Positions 1 to 7,363 of a stretch of 37,257 nt of DNA are shown here, one piece after another; position 1 is the first letter of the stretch, and every line of letters begins with the position of its first letter. The translations under genes and the position numbers were made by a program. Below the pieces are notes generated by a model that worked only from the letters and a program-made list of their open reading frames with translations, was not told where the DNA came from and did no database searches. Origin of the DNA: Algoriphagus algorifonticola (lineage in GTDB: Bacteria > Bacteroidota > Bacteroidia > Cytophagales > Cyclobacteriaceae); the NCBI RefSeq assembly GCF_007655305.1, contig NZ_VLOG01000011.1, positions 1-37,257 of the forward strand, in the 5' to 3' direction.

Positions 1-4
1 CAAA

Positions 5-30
5 AAAGCCTTAGAAAAATCTAAGGCTTT
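5..30 (-). terminator. Terminator of the tRNA-Asp gene
   Basis: An 11-bp perfect inverted repeat (5-15 with 20-30, loop AAAA) is followed on the minus strand by a run of T (complement of 2-7). It lies four bases past the 3' end of the minus-strand tRNA, so it fits an intrinsic terminator. Confidence 0.85.
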
Positions 31-33
31 AAG

Positions 34-107
34 CGGAATGGACGGGACTCGAACCCGCGACCTCCTGCGTGACAGGCAGGCATTCTAACCAGCTGAACTA
101 CCACTCC
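34..107 (-). tRNA. tRNA-Asp (GTC)
   Basis: Read on the minus strand this is a complete 74-nt cloverleaf. The acceptor strands GGAGTGG and CCATTCC pair with one G-T wobble, and the discriminator is G. The D arm reads AGTTCAGCTGGTTAGAA. The anticodon loop is CTGTCAC, giving anticodon GTC. The T arm is GCGGG-TTCGAGT-CCCGT. CCA is not encoded. It is followed at once by an intrinsic terminator. Confidence 0.95.
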
Positions 108-265
108 GTTTTGTGTGCTTCTCGTTTGAAGTGATGCAAAGGTAGGTATTTCGACTTTTTCCGCAATACCTTACCATAAAATTTTTTTAACTTTGATTCT
201 ATCTCTTTCTAATTCAGGAGAATAATTTTCAATATTTTTGAATTTAGTCTATTTCCACGAAAGGG

Positions 266-295
266 TTTGCCTCTGAAGGATATTCCTTATCTTTG
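266..295 (+). promoter_or_regulatory. Bacteroidetes-type housekeeping promoter of accA
   Basis: TTTG (266-269), a spacer of 18 bases, then TATCTTTG (288-295) is an exact match to the Bacteroidetes -33/-7 pattern TTTG...TAnnTTTG. Transcription should start near 300-303. An in-frame TTG at 293 lies inside the -7 box and so cannot be the start codon; this supports ATG at 317. Confidence 0.75.
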
Positions 296-316
296 TTACA
301 TTCAAAAATCACCAAA

Positions 317-1264
317 ATGGTATTAGAATTCGAAAAACCAATAGCTGATTTAGAGCAAAAACTTCAGGAAATGAAGGATTTGGCCAAAGGTAGAAATATC
401 GATTTAAGTTCAGATATTGAGTCCCTGGAAGAAAAAATCCTCGCTTTGAAAAAAGAAACATTTCAGAATTTGACTAGATGGCAGCGGGTTCAGCTTTCCC
501 GCCATGCAGACAGACCTTATGCATTGGATTACATTTATGAAATCACCAACGATTTCATTGAATTGCATGGAGACCGTTCTGTAAAAGACGATAAAGCAAT
601 GGTCGGTGGTCTTGGAGACATTGATGGCCGTACTGTCATGTTTATTGGTCAGCAAAAAGGTCGCAACACCAAACAGCGTCAGGAGAGAAACTTTGGGATG
701 GCAAATCCTGAAGGTTACCGAAAGGCACTTCGCCTGATGAAAATGGCTGAAAAATTCGGTAAGCCGATAGTAACTCTGATTGATACTCCGGGTGCATTTC
801 CAGGCTTGGAAGCTGAAGAAAGAGGCCAAGGCGAAGCCATTGCTAGGAATCTCAAAGAGATGTTTATGCTGAAAGTCCCGGTGATTTGTATCATTATTGG
901 CGAAGGTGCTTCTGGAGGTGCCTTAGGAATTGCAATAGGGGACAGAGTTTACATGTTAGAAAACACTTGGTACTCTGTGATTTCTCCTGAGTCCTGTTCA
1001 TCTATTTTATGGAGATCCTGGGATTACAAAGAACAGGCAGCCGAAGCATTGAAGCTGACAGCAAAAGACATGAAAGGAAATGGATTGATTGATGATATCA
1101 TTCCTGAACCACTGGGTGGTGCACATAAAGACCTGAAGTGGATGTCTAAAACTATCAAAGAAACCATCACTTCTGCCTTGAAAGAATTGGATAAGATCAA
1201 GCCAGAAAAACGAATTGACCAACGCATCGACAAGTTCTGCTCGATGGGTGTGGTAGTAGAATAA
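317..1264 (+). CDS. accA: Acetyl-CoA carboxylase carboxyltransferase, alpha subunit
   Basis: This is the AccA subunit, which with AccD transfers the carboxyl group from carboxybiotin to acetyl-CoA to make malonyl-CoA for fatty-acid synthesis in the cytoplasm. The 315-residue length is normal for the family. It has the usual helical N-terminus ([11 protein letters not shown]), the [12 protein letters not shown] segment, and the crotonase-fold core with [21 protein letters not shown] and [13 protein letters not shown] chose ATG 317, not the upstream TTG 293, because the predicted transcription start lies between them. The gene is monocistronic: a strong terminator follows 7 bases after the stop. 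Confidence 0.97.
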   Translation: MVLEFEKPIADLEQKLQEMKDLAKGRNIDLSSDIESLEEKILALKKETFQNLTRWQRVQLSRHADRPYALDYIYEITNDFIELHGDRSVKDDKAMVGGLGDIDGRTVMFIGQQKGRNTKQRQERNFGMANPEGYRKALRLMKMAEKFGKPIVTLIDTPGAFPGLEAEERGQGEAIARNLKEMFMLKVPVICIIIGEGASGGALGIAIGDRVYMLENTWYSVISPESCSSILWRSWDYKEQAAEALKLTAKDMKGNGLIDDIIPEPLGGAHKDLKWMSKTIKETITSALKELDKIKPEKRIDQRIDKFCSMGVVVE

Positions 1265-1270
1265 AATTTC

Positions 1271-1304
1271 AATCCCGGACTCATCCAAGTCCGGGATTTC
1301 TTTT
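1271..1304 (+). terminator. Intrinsic terminator after accA
   Basis: An 11-bp GC-rich stem (1271-1281 with 1288-1298, loop CATCCA) is followed by TCTTTT. It separates accA from the next gene, whose ATG is only about 10 bases downstream, so that gene's promoter must lie upstream of or inside this hairpin, or it depends on read-through. Confidence 0.85.
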
Positions 1305-1314
1305 GAATCAATAA

Positions 1315-2154
1315 ATGGAATTACACGTAGTCAATACCGGTTTTTTTAAATTGGACGGAGGGGCCATGTTTGGGGTAGTACCCAAAGTTCTTTGGTCACG
1401 AACCAACCAAGCTGATGAAAATAACCTATGCACCTGGGCCATGCGCTGCCTTTTGGCTGTAGATGGAGATCGCGTAGTGTTGATTGATAATGGAATAGGA
1501 GATAAGCAAGACGCAAAGTTTTTCTCTCATTATTACCTGCATGGAGATGATTCTTTGGAAAAATCTCTTCGAAAATTAGGAGTAGGCTTTCACCAGATAA
1601 CGGATAATTTTTTGACTCACTTGCATTTTGATCACTGTGGAGGTGGAGTTAAGTATGGAAGTCATGGACAGTATGAAATGGCTTTTCCCAGAGCGAGCTA
1701 TTGGTCTAATCCAGATCATTGGAAATGGGCAACAGAGCCAAATCCAAGAGAAAAAGCATCTTTCTTAAAAGAAAATATTGAACCAATGGAAGAGCTGGGG
1801 CATCTGAAAATGGTGGACTTGAGTTCCAAAACTCTATTCCCCGGATTTGACTTCATCACAGTTGATGGGCATACGGATAAGCAAATGCTTCCAAAAATCC
1901 AATATAAAGGAAAAACATTGGTTTTTGTTGCAGATTTACTTCCGTCTGTGGGGCATATTCCTATCCCTTATGTAATGGGATATGATACCAGACCTCTGCT
2001 AACCATGGATGAAAAGTCCAAATTCCTGGAAGAAGCGGCTAGAGAAGAATACATTCTGTTTTTTGAACACGATCCTGTGAATGAATGTTGCACCGTTAAA
2101 ATGACCGAAAAAGGTGTTCGGGTAGACCAAACATTCAAACTTGATGAAATCTGA
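1315..2154 (+). CDS. Metallo-beta-lactamase-fold hydrolase (YtnP/lactonase-like)
   Basis: A 279-residue cytoplasmic protein of the metallo-beta-lactamase superfamily with a full di-metal site. His102, His104, Asp106 and His107 lie in THLHFDHCGG, His186 in DGHTD, Asp207 in FVADLLPS and His252 in FEHDP. The N-terminal pattern (VNTGFF.LDGGAMFG) resembles YtnP-like N-acyl-homoserine lactonases and related hydrolases; the true substrate cannot be read from sequence. There is no signal peptide. The gene overlaps the next one by 11 bases, so the metallo-hydrolase, patatin and acyltransferase genes look like one translationally coupled operon with a probable lipid or acyl-ester theme. The fold is certain; the function is not. 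Confidence 0.85.
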   Translation: MELHVVNTGFFKLDGGAMFGVVPKVLWSRTNQADENNLCTWAMRCLLAVDGDRVVLIDNGIGDKQDAKFFSHYYLHGDDSLEKSLRKLGVGFHQITDNFLTHLHFDHCGGGVKYGSHGQYEMAFPRASYWSNPDHWKWATEPNPREKASFLKENIEPMEELGHLKMVDLSSKTLFPGFDFITVDGHTDKQMLPKIQYKGKTLVFVADLLPSVGHIPIPYVMGYDTRPLLTMDEKSKFLEEAAREEYILFFEHDPVNECCTVKMTEKGVRVDQTFKLDEI

Positions 2155-2947
2155 ATTGAAAATAGGAGTGGCTCTCTCAGGCGGAGGAGTTCGGGGTATT
2201 TCACACCTTGGAGTTTTAAAGGGGCTGAATGAAGCCGGGATTTATCCTACGCAAATCAGTGGAACTTCCGCAGGTGCAATCGTTGGCGCTATGTATTGTC
2301 AAGGTTATCAGCCGGAAGAAGTTTTAAAAATCATTGTAGAGACTAACTATTTCAAATTTTTAAGACCTGCCATTTCGTGGACTGGGATCCTCAAAATGAG
2401 CAGTATCGAAAGCCTTTTCAAAATCTACATGGCCCATAATGATTTTGGACAGTTGAAAATTCCTCTAACGGTGGCTGCAACGGATATCAAAAGAGGAAAA
2501 GCGGTCTATTTTTCAGAAGGAGAATTGATTCGTCCGGTAATGGCTTCTAGCTGTATCCCAGGGATGTTTGAACCTATTGAAATCGAAAATAAGTACCTTG
2601 TCGATGGAGGAGTGCTGAATAATTTGCCAGTTGAGCCTTTAGACGGCATCTGTGATTTTGTCATCGGCGTAAATTGTAATCACTTGCCTGAGGAAAGTAA
2701 CATTACCAATATGAAAAAGCTGATCGAGCGATCAGTTATTATGGCGATGAATTACAATGTTTATAGCCGAAAGTCTAAATGCGATTATTTCATAGAGGCT
2801 CCCGGTTTGGGGAATTTCGGGGTTTTTGATATCAAAAAAGCCTCCCAACTATTTCAGGCGGGATATACCCAAACCATGAAATATATTGAAGAGAATCCAT
2901 CTATCTTAGAATTGAGTAAACCCAATAAATCTAACCTCAGCGCATGA
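2144..2947 (+). CDS. Patatin-like phospholipase (RssA-type)
   Basis: A 267-residue patatin-family serine hydrolase, expected to cleave acyl esters of phospholipids. The oxyanion-hole motif SGGGVRG is at residues 12-18, the nucleophile Ser42 in GTSAG (40-44), and the catalytic Asp154 in DGG (154-156), completing the Ser-Asp dyad. No signal peptide is seen, so it is probably cytosolic or on the inner face of the membrane, as for bacterial RssA-like proteins. ATG 2144 is preferred to TTG 2141. It overlaps the upstream stop by 11 bases and its own stop overlaps the next ATG (ATGA). The physiological substrate is unknown. Confidence 0.9.
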   Translation: MKSELKIGVALSGGGVRGISHLGVLKGLNEAGIYPTQISGTSAGAIVGAMYCQGYQPEEVLKIIVETNYFKFLRPAISWTGILKMSSIESLFKIYMAHNDFGQLKIPLTVAATDIKRGKAVYFSEGELIRPVMASSCIPGMFEPIEIENKYLVDGGVLNNLPVEPLDGICDFVIGVNCNHLPEESNITNMKKLIERSVIMAMNYNVYSRKSKCDYFIEAPGLGNFGVFDIKKASQLFQAGYTQTMKYIEENPSILELSKPNKSNLSA

Positions 2948-3504
2948 TGAAGTTTCTATCCCGGATTGTTTTCTGGATTACCGGTTGGTCATTGAATACT
3001 AATTGGCCGGAAGGAGTAAAAAAGGCCGTTTTAATTGCTATTCCCCACACTTCGAATTGGGATTTATTATATGCCAGAGCAGCTTTTTTCCTGATGGACA
3101 TTCCTGTGAAATTTACCATCAAAAAAGAAGTTATGGTAGGGCCATTGGGTTGGTTTATCAAAGCTTTGGGGGGTATAGCCATTGATAGGAAGCGAATTCC
3201 CGGGGGAAGAAAACAAACTTACACCGAGGCTATGATTTCCATGCTCAAAGAATCAGAGGAACTGGTGATTATGGTTACTCCTGAAGGCACCCGAAGTGCT
3301 GTAAAGAAGTGGAAAACCGGTTTTTACCATATCGCGCTGGGAGCTGATGTTCCAATTGTTGTGGGCTATCTGGATTACAAGAAAAAGGAAGCAGGTATAG
3401 GACCATGGATACAGCCCAATGGTGAAATGGATAATCAGATTGAAGAGTTAATGGCTTTTGGGAGAACTGTGACTCCAAAACATCCTGAAAAGGGGGTTAT
3501 CTAA
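2944..3504 (+). CDS. 1-acyl-sn-glycerol-3-phosphate acyltransferase-like protein
   Basis: A 186-residue PlsC/LPAAT-superfamily acyltransferase. It has the catalytic H-x4-D box HTSNWD at residues 35-40, the GxxxIDR region (GGIAIDRKR, 76-84) and the acceptor-binding PEGTR box at 113-117. The N-terminus (RIVFWITGW) is hydrophobic and may attach it to the inner membrane. It is at the short end of the family. Its start overlaps the patatin stop as ATGA, so translation is probably coupled, pairing a lipid deacylase with an acyltransferase. ATG 2947 is an equally possible start. Its stop overlaps, tail to tail, the stop of the convergent next gene; no terminator is visible between them. Confidence 0.88.
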   Translation: MMKFLSRIVFWITGWSLNTNWPEGVKKAVLIAIPHTSNWDLLYARAAFFLMDIPVKFTIKKEVMVGPLGWFIKALGGIAIDRKRIPGGRKQTYTEAMISMLKESEELVIMVTPEGTRSAVKKWKTGFYHIALGADVPIVVGYLDYKKKEAGIGPWIQPNGEMDNQIEELMAFGRTVTPKHPEKGVI

Positions 3505-4025
3505 ACAACTTGAATTAACAAATTCATATAATCTTTCAAAATCCTAAATTCGGCATCATCTACTTTGCCGTCTTCCCAAATCTTGTCGATAAGCTCTTTA
3601 AGTCCATTGAATTTAGACTTCAGGTTTTCATCATCTTGGTTTTCTAAAAACTGTTTTAACTTGTAAATTTCCTGATCGTTGATGTCTCCCGAGGAAAGAA
3701 TTCCCTTTAGTAATCCTTTGATAAATAGCTTGTTGGAATCTTCAACCCTTTGATTGGATCCGATTTTCTCCAAAAATTCATTAAGAATATCCTCAATCTC
3801 TTCCAACTCCTCCTTATTCACTGAACCTGAGTCCACTATGGGTTTAATCTTGGAGTATAAACCATTGAATGGTTCATGTTCGCATAAAGACTCATTGTCT
3901 GCACACCAATTTTTCAAGGTTTCATATTCATTTCTGGTTACAACTCCGTCCAGTGAAACCCCATAAATCATTCCCGCAAGCTCTGTTGCAGCGTTTTTCC
4001 ATTCAGTACTTTTCGCTTTTTCCAT
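3501..4025 (-). CDS. TerB-like helical repeat protein of unknown function
   Basis: A 174-residue acidic, all-helical protein. I do not recognise a named family with certainty. It has four internal repeats of the form (S/D)G-x-(V/I)-x3-E-x3-L: SLDGVVTRNEYETL, VDSGSVNKEELEEI, LSSGDINDQEIYKL and WEDGKVDDAEFRIL. This spacing recalls TerB-like domains (DG-x-(V/I)-x3-E). No signal peptide, membrane segment or catalytic motif is visible. ATG 4025 is preferred because an upstream in-frame ATG at 4055 would add ten low-complexity residues with no support. It is convergent with the acyltransferase (stop codons overlap). A palindrome lies 49-66 bases upstream of the start. Confidence 0.7.
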   Translation of the reverse strand: MEKAKSTEWKNAATELAGMIYGVSLDGVVTRNEYETLKNWCADNESLCEHEPFNGLYSKIKPIVDSGSVNKEELEEIEDILNEFLEKIGSNQRVEDSNKLFIKGLLKGILSSGDINDQEIYKLKQFLENQDDENLKSKFNGLKELIDKIWEDGKVDDAEFRILKDYMNLLIQVV

Positions 4026-4073
4026 TCCTGTCTTTGTTTGAAAAAAAATATACAATTTATCTCCTGCATTTTT

Positions 4074-4091
4074 ATACCCTGTTCAGGGTAT
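4074..4091. promoter_or_regulatory. 18-bp palindrome upstream of the TerB-like gene
   Basis: ATACCCTG-TT-CAGGGTAT is a perfect palindrome with 8-bp arms, 49-66 bases upstream of the minus-strand start at 4025. The position suits a repressor or activator operator. The run of T after it on the plus strand means a weak plus-strand hairpin terminator is an alternative, but no plus-strand gene ends nearby. Confidence 0.4.
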
Positions 4092-4321
4092 TTTTCTGAT
4101 TATGAAAGAATTGAAGTGTTTTTTATGAATTATCAAATATCCTTTTCTAAAACCTTGATCACTGAATAAAAGGCCGGAAAGTGAATTTCTTAAGGGTTGT
4201 AAAACTGTTTAAAATTTTCTAGTTGTTGGGAATTTAACATTTAATAAGAAGCTGTTAGTAGAGATAAAATCCTGTTTTTTCTATCTTTTGACAAATTCAT
4301 TTTTCACTTAAATTTTCAAAG

Positions 4322-5467
4322 ATGAGGTACTTATTTCTATTTGCGATTATTCCTTTTTTGTTTTCCTGCAGCAAAACAGATGATAAGGGGGGATTTTCAG
4401 GCGAGATTAAATTATCCATAGACACTGTGATGGTAGATGCCGGAGAGGAATTTCTTTCTCTCAATTATGATCTTAATTTTTCTGCACTTGCTCCTGATAA
4501 GAGCTATCTGATTAATTTAAATCCAGAGACTCATGTGGCCGAAAAAATCGATCTGAATAACTTGGTTCTATCCAAAAAAATTCAATTTGAAAAGGAAGGA
4601 CCGAATGGAGTTGGACAGAGAACCGTGAATTTTTCTATTCTCCCGGATGATAGACTGCTTTTTAGAAATTATATGTTTTACAAAGTTTTTGATCAAAATG
4701 CCCAACTGACAGAAGATTTGGAGCTTGAAAAAATAGCCCCAGACTATCTGGGAGATTCTGAGAGATATGCTTTGCAAGTATTTCAGAGCGATGATGATCC
4801 CAATCGGGTGATTGTGTTTGGTTTGAAATGGGAAAATTACACCTATTTTCTTTTGGATATTGATTTAGAAAATAGGACATATACTGCAGAAGACCTTCCT
4901 GTTTTTGAAAAGGGTAAGGAGTTTAGAACAAATATCTTATATAATGGAAACCCGGCAGGAGGATATGGTCCGAGTATTTACTCAACTCTTGAAAAGGGGA
5001 AGATCTATTTCAATATGAATGCTTTTAATCAGGTTCATATTTTTGACCTGGAGTCAGATAGTCTTTATACGAAAAGCTGGGATACTCCTTTATTGGGAGC
5101 CAAAAGAACCTATGTTCCTCCTAAGGAGGTTGAAATGACCACCGGTGAGCTGAAAGAAATTACCAGGAAGGCTGGAGAAGATGTGTCCTACAAGCATTTT
5201 GTATGGGATGAAAGTAAGAAGCGTTTTTATAGATTTTCCATCAAACAAAAATTTGGGGAAGAAATCGATGAATACGATGAATATGTAGCAATCGGCGCAG
5301 ATGTATTTTTGTCAGTTTTTGATGAAGACTTCAATTTGGTTTCCGAGCAATTGATACCGGAGTTGAATGAGCTGTCCAATAAATACTTTGTGAAAGACGG
5401 GGCCATTTGGATGTATTCTAATATTGACGATGAATTGGCTTTCACTAGGATAAATTTTGTGGATTGA
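4322..5467 (+). CDS. Lipoprotein, probably DUF4221 / beta-propeller-like
   Basis: A 381-residue secreted lipoprotein. The signal peptide MRYLFLFAIIPFLFSC ends in a lipobox with Cys16, so it should be acylated and lie in the periplasm or on the outer membrane. The rest is rich in alternating beta segments with blade-like patterns (YLINLNPET, FDLESDSLY, AIWMYSNIDDELAF). This fits the DUF4221 family of Bacteroidetes lipoproteins, which resemble six-bladed propellers; that family call is from memory of pattern, not a search. No catalytic motif stands out. The gene stands alone, and a copy of the dispersed repeat begins 34 bases after its stop. Confidence 0.75.
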   Translation: MRYLFLFAIIPFLFSCSKTDDKGGFSGEIKLSIDTVMVDAGEEFLSLNYDLNFSALAPDKSYLINLNPETHVAEKIDLNNLVLSKKIQFEKEGPNGVGQRTVNFSILPDDRLLFRNYMFYKVFDQNAQLTEDLELEKIAPDYLGDSERYALQVFQSDDDPNRVIVFGLKWENYTYFLLDIDLENRTYTAEDLPVFEKGKEFRTNILYNGNPAGGYGPSIYSTLEKGKIYFNMNAFNQVHIFDLESDSLYTKSWDTPLLGAKRTYVPPKEVEMTTGELKEITRKAGEDVSYKHFVWDESKKRFYRFSIKQKFGEEIDEYDEYVAIGADVFLSVFDEDFNLVSEQLIPELNELSNKYFVKDGAIWMYSNIDDELAFTRINFVD

Positions 5468-5501
5468 GTGATTGATTTGATTGCCATCTATTAAATTTAT
5501 A

Positions 5502-5696
5502 ATGGATATCCGCTTTCCTACCAGGAATGACAAAAATATAGTTTATTGTCTGCTGAAAGGATCAGAATCCGGAAGCTTCGCCTGCCTGCCGTGGCTGGGT
5601 CTTCGGTCATCGGTCGCCCGTGCTGAGCGAAGTCGAAGTATCCAATCGGTCAAGCAAGGAAAATAAGGCAACTGGCATGATTGCGGATAATCAGAA
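5502..5696 (+). repeat. Dispersed intergenic repeat, copy A
   Basis: About 195 bases nearly identical to the inverse of 30326-30512 and clearly related to 20267-20454 and to the inverse of 37008-37152. The two ends are imperfect inverted repeats: the left end reads GGATATCCGCTTTCCTACC and the complement of the right end reads GATTATCCGCAATCATGCC. The core holds TTCGCCTGCCTGCCGTGGC, then TCGGTC heptamers (two units here), then GCTGAGCGAAGTCGAAG. It overlaps the predicted 5' end of the next gene. It encodes no transposase, so it is a non-autonomous, MITE- or REP-like element. Confidence 0.85.
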
Positions 5697-6846
5697 AATT
5701 TATTCTGTTAAACCTCAGCTCGACTTGGACTGTCAAAAACACTTATTTTCTATTGATCCTGAGATTTCCTATCTCAACAATGCATATCGGGGGCCTTTAC
5801 TCAAGGCTTCTGAAAATGCTGCATTGTCGGATTTGGGTAAAATGAGAAACCCTCAGGAATTGCAGCCGTCTGATTTTTTCACTGAAACCGAAGAGGTGAG
5901 GGGGCTATTTGCTCAATTGATTTCTGCCCAATCGGATGAAATAGCCATTATCCCAAGTACCTCCTATGGGTTTGCAATTGCCCTGTCTAACTGGGCTGAC
6001 CAGAAGGGCAAAAAAGCCATTACGGTGAAGGATGAATTTCCGAGTGGATATTTTGCTGTTAAACGCTGGGCGGAAGAACAGGAAGCGAGCCTAGAAGTGA
6101 TTGGGGAAGATGCTGAGCTTTCGTGGAATGATAAAATTCTAGATGCTATCGATGAGCATACTGCCTTGGTTTTGATTTCCAGCGTTCATTGGATGAATGG
6201 CTACATTTTTGACCTGGAGGCTATCGGAGCAAAATGTAAAAAAGTAGGGGCATGTTTTATAGTGGATGGTACTCAATCGGTAGGGGCAAAGCCTATTGAC
6301 GTGAAGGCATGTAAAATCGATGCCTTGATTTGTGCTACCTATAAATGGCTATTAGGTTCATATTCTTTGGGCTTAGCATATTTTGGTGAAAAATTTCAAA
6401 GTGGGAAGCCCTTGGAAGAGTCTTGGATGAATAGATCCAATTCAAGGAATTTCTCTGATTTGACTAATTACAGGCAGGAATTCTTACCCAAAGCCCACAG
6501 GTTTGATGTGGGAGAAAGCAGTCATTTCATTTTGATGCCGATTCTAAAAAAATCATTGGAACAAATTCTCCAATGGACCACAGAAGAAATTCAGCATTAT
6601 ACTTCAGATTTAAAAAAGTACCTATTTGAAAATTTAGAATTGGACCTTTTTCATGCTCAATCAAGTTCCAATCACCTATTTGCCTTGCCTTTAAAACCTG
6701 GTTTAAATCCTCAGGTTCTTAAATCCGACTTGGAAAACGAAAAGGTTTTTGTCTCTGTCAGAGGACAATCCCTCAGGGTTTCTCTTCATCTCTATAATGA
6801 TCAAAGGGATATACAAAGGCTGGTTTCTGTTTTGGAAAAAAGTTGA
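5677..6846 (+). CDS. Class V aminotransferase-fold PLP enzyme
   Basis: A 389-residue pyridoxal-phosphate enzyme of the class V aminotransferase / cysteine desulfurase / isopenicillin-N-epimerase group. It shows a cofactor-binding Asp197 in VDGTQSVG, the Schiff-base Lys223 in CATYKWLLG, a substrate-binding region STSYGFA (94-100), and a small C-terminal domain ending VRGQSLRVSLHLYNDQRDI. The reaction cannot be assigned; it could be an epimerase, lyase or desulfurase. The only ATG before the conserved N-terminus (SYLNNAYRGP) is 5677, which lies inside repeat copy A, so the first six or so residues come from the repeat. An upstream in-frame ATG at 5620 is deeper in the repeat and less likely. 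No partner genes are adjacent. Confidence 0.88.
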   Translation: MIADNQKIYSVKPQLDLDCQKHLFSIDPEISYLNNAYRGPLLKASENAALSDLGKMRNPQELQPSDFFTETEEVRGLFAQLISAQSDEIAIIPSTSYGFAIALSNWADQKGKKAITVKDEFPSGYFAVKRWAEEQEASLEVIGEDAELSWNDKILDAIDEHTALVLISSVHWMNGYIFDLEAIGAKCKKVGACFIVDGTQSVGAKPIDVKACKIDALICATYKWLLGSYSLGLAYFGEKFQSGKPLEESWMNRSNSRNFSDLTNYRQEFLPKAHRFDVGESSHFILMPILKKSLEQILQWTTEEIQHYTSDLKKYLFENLELDLFHAQSSSNHLFALPLKPGLNPQVLKSDLENEKVFVSVRGQSLRVSLHLYNDQRDIQRLVSVLEKS

Positions 6847-6931
6847 TTTTTGACTTAGTTGAGATTATTCCGTTGTTACTGGTTGTAGCATTTAGCATAT
6901 CCAAAGCGTTAAGTTTTAAATGAGAGACACC

Positions 6932-7363
6932 ATGCTTAAAAGATATATACCCTTCGTTTTAGTTTTTGTTTTGTTTTTTTCCTGTTCTGAAAAAAACGAT
7001 TCAACCGCATTTCAGATTGATCAACTACTTAGATCTGCCACCTGGAAAATAGCCGATTATTCTGAGGATGGCACTGATCAGACAAGTCAATTTAGCGGAG
7101 GAACTATGAGCTTTATTTCTGGTTCAGAAGTTCAGACCCGGATCAACGGTGGTGTAGAAAATGGAATTTGGACTTTAAGTATTGATCCTGCTGACCCCAA
7201 TCAAAACACGGTCAATATTGCCTTCTTTTTTAATTCAGGTTCAACATTTTCAAAAATCAATAGGGATTGGACAGTAGTGAGCTATTCCAATACAAGGATT
7301 GACATGATTTATAATCGACCTTCCGATCAGGCTGTGTTTGACTTGGTGCTGCAGAAGAATTGA
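6932..7363 (+). CDS. Small lipoprotein, lipocalin-like
   Basis: A 143-residue lipoprotein with signal peptide MLKRYIPFVLVFVLFFSC and lipid-accepting Cys18. The mature part is beta-rich (SATWKIADYSEDG, NGIWTLSID, RDWTVVSYSNTRIDMIY), with the W-x3-x-Y and NGxW spacing seen in Bacteroidetes lipocalin-like DUFs. No function can be given. ATG 6932 is preferred over ATG 6920 because it puts the Lys-Arg and hydrophobic core at the usual distance. It ends directly against the tail of the convergent histidine-kinase gene (stops adjacent). Confidence 0.75.
   Translation: MLKRYIPFVLVFVLFFSCSEKNDSTAFQIDQLLRSATWKIADYSEDGTDQTSQFSGGTMSFISGSEVQTRINGGVENGIWTLSIDPADPNQNTVNIAFFFNSGSTFSKINRDWTVVSYSNTRIDMIYNRPSDQAVFDLVLQKN

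Noticed and set aside
293..316. TTG start for accA at 293
   Set aside because: It overlaps the predicted -7 promoter box, so the codon would not be transcribed; ATG 317 fits the family start.
5481..5666. Open frame of 61 codons across repeat copy A
   Set aside because: It lies within the dispersed repeat; similar frames appear in the other copies (for example 30210-30521 and 37013-37240) only because the repeat has few stops. No protein features.
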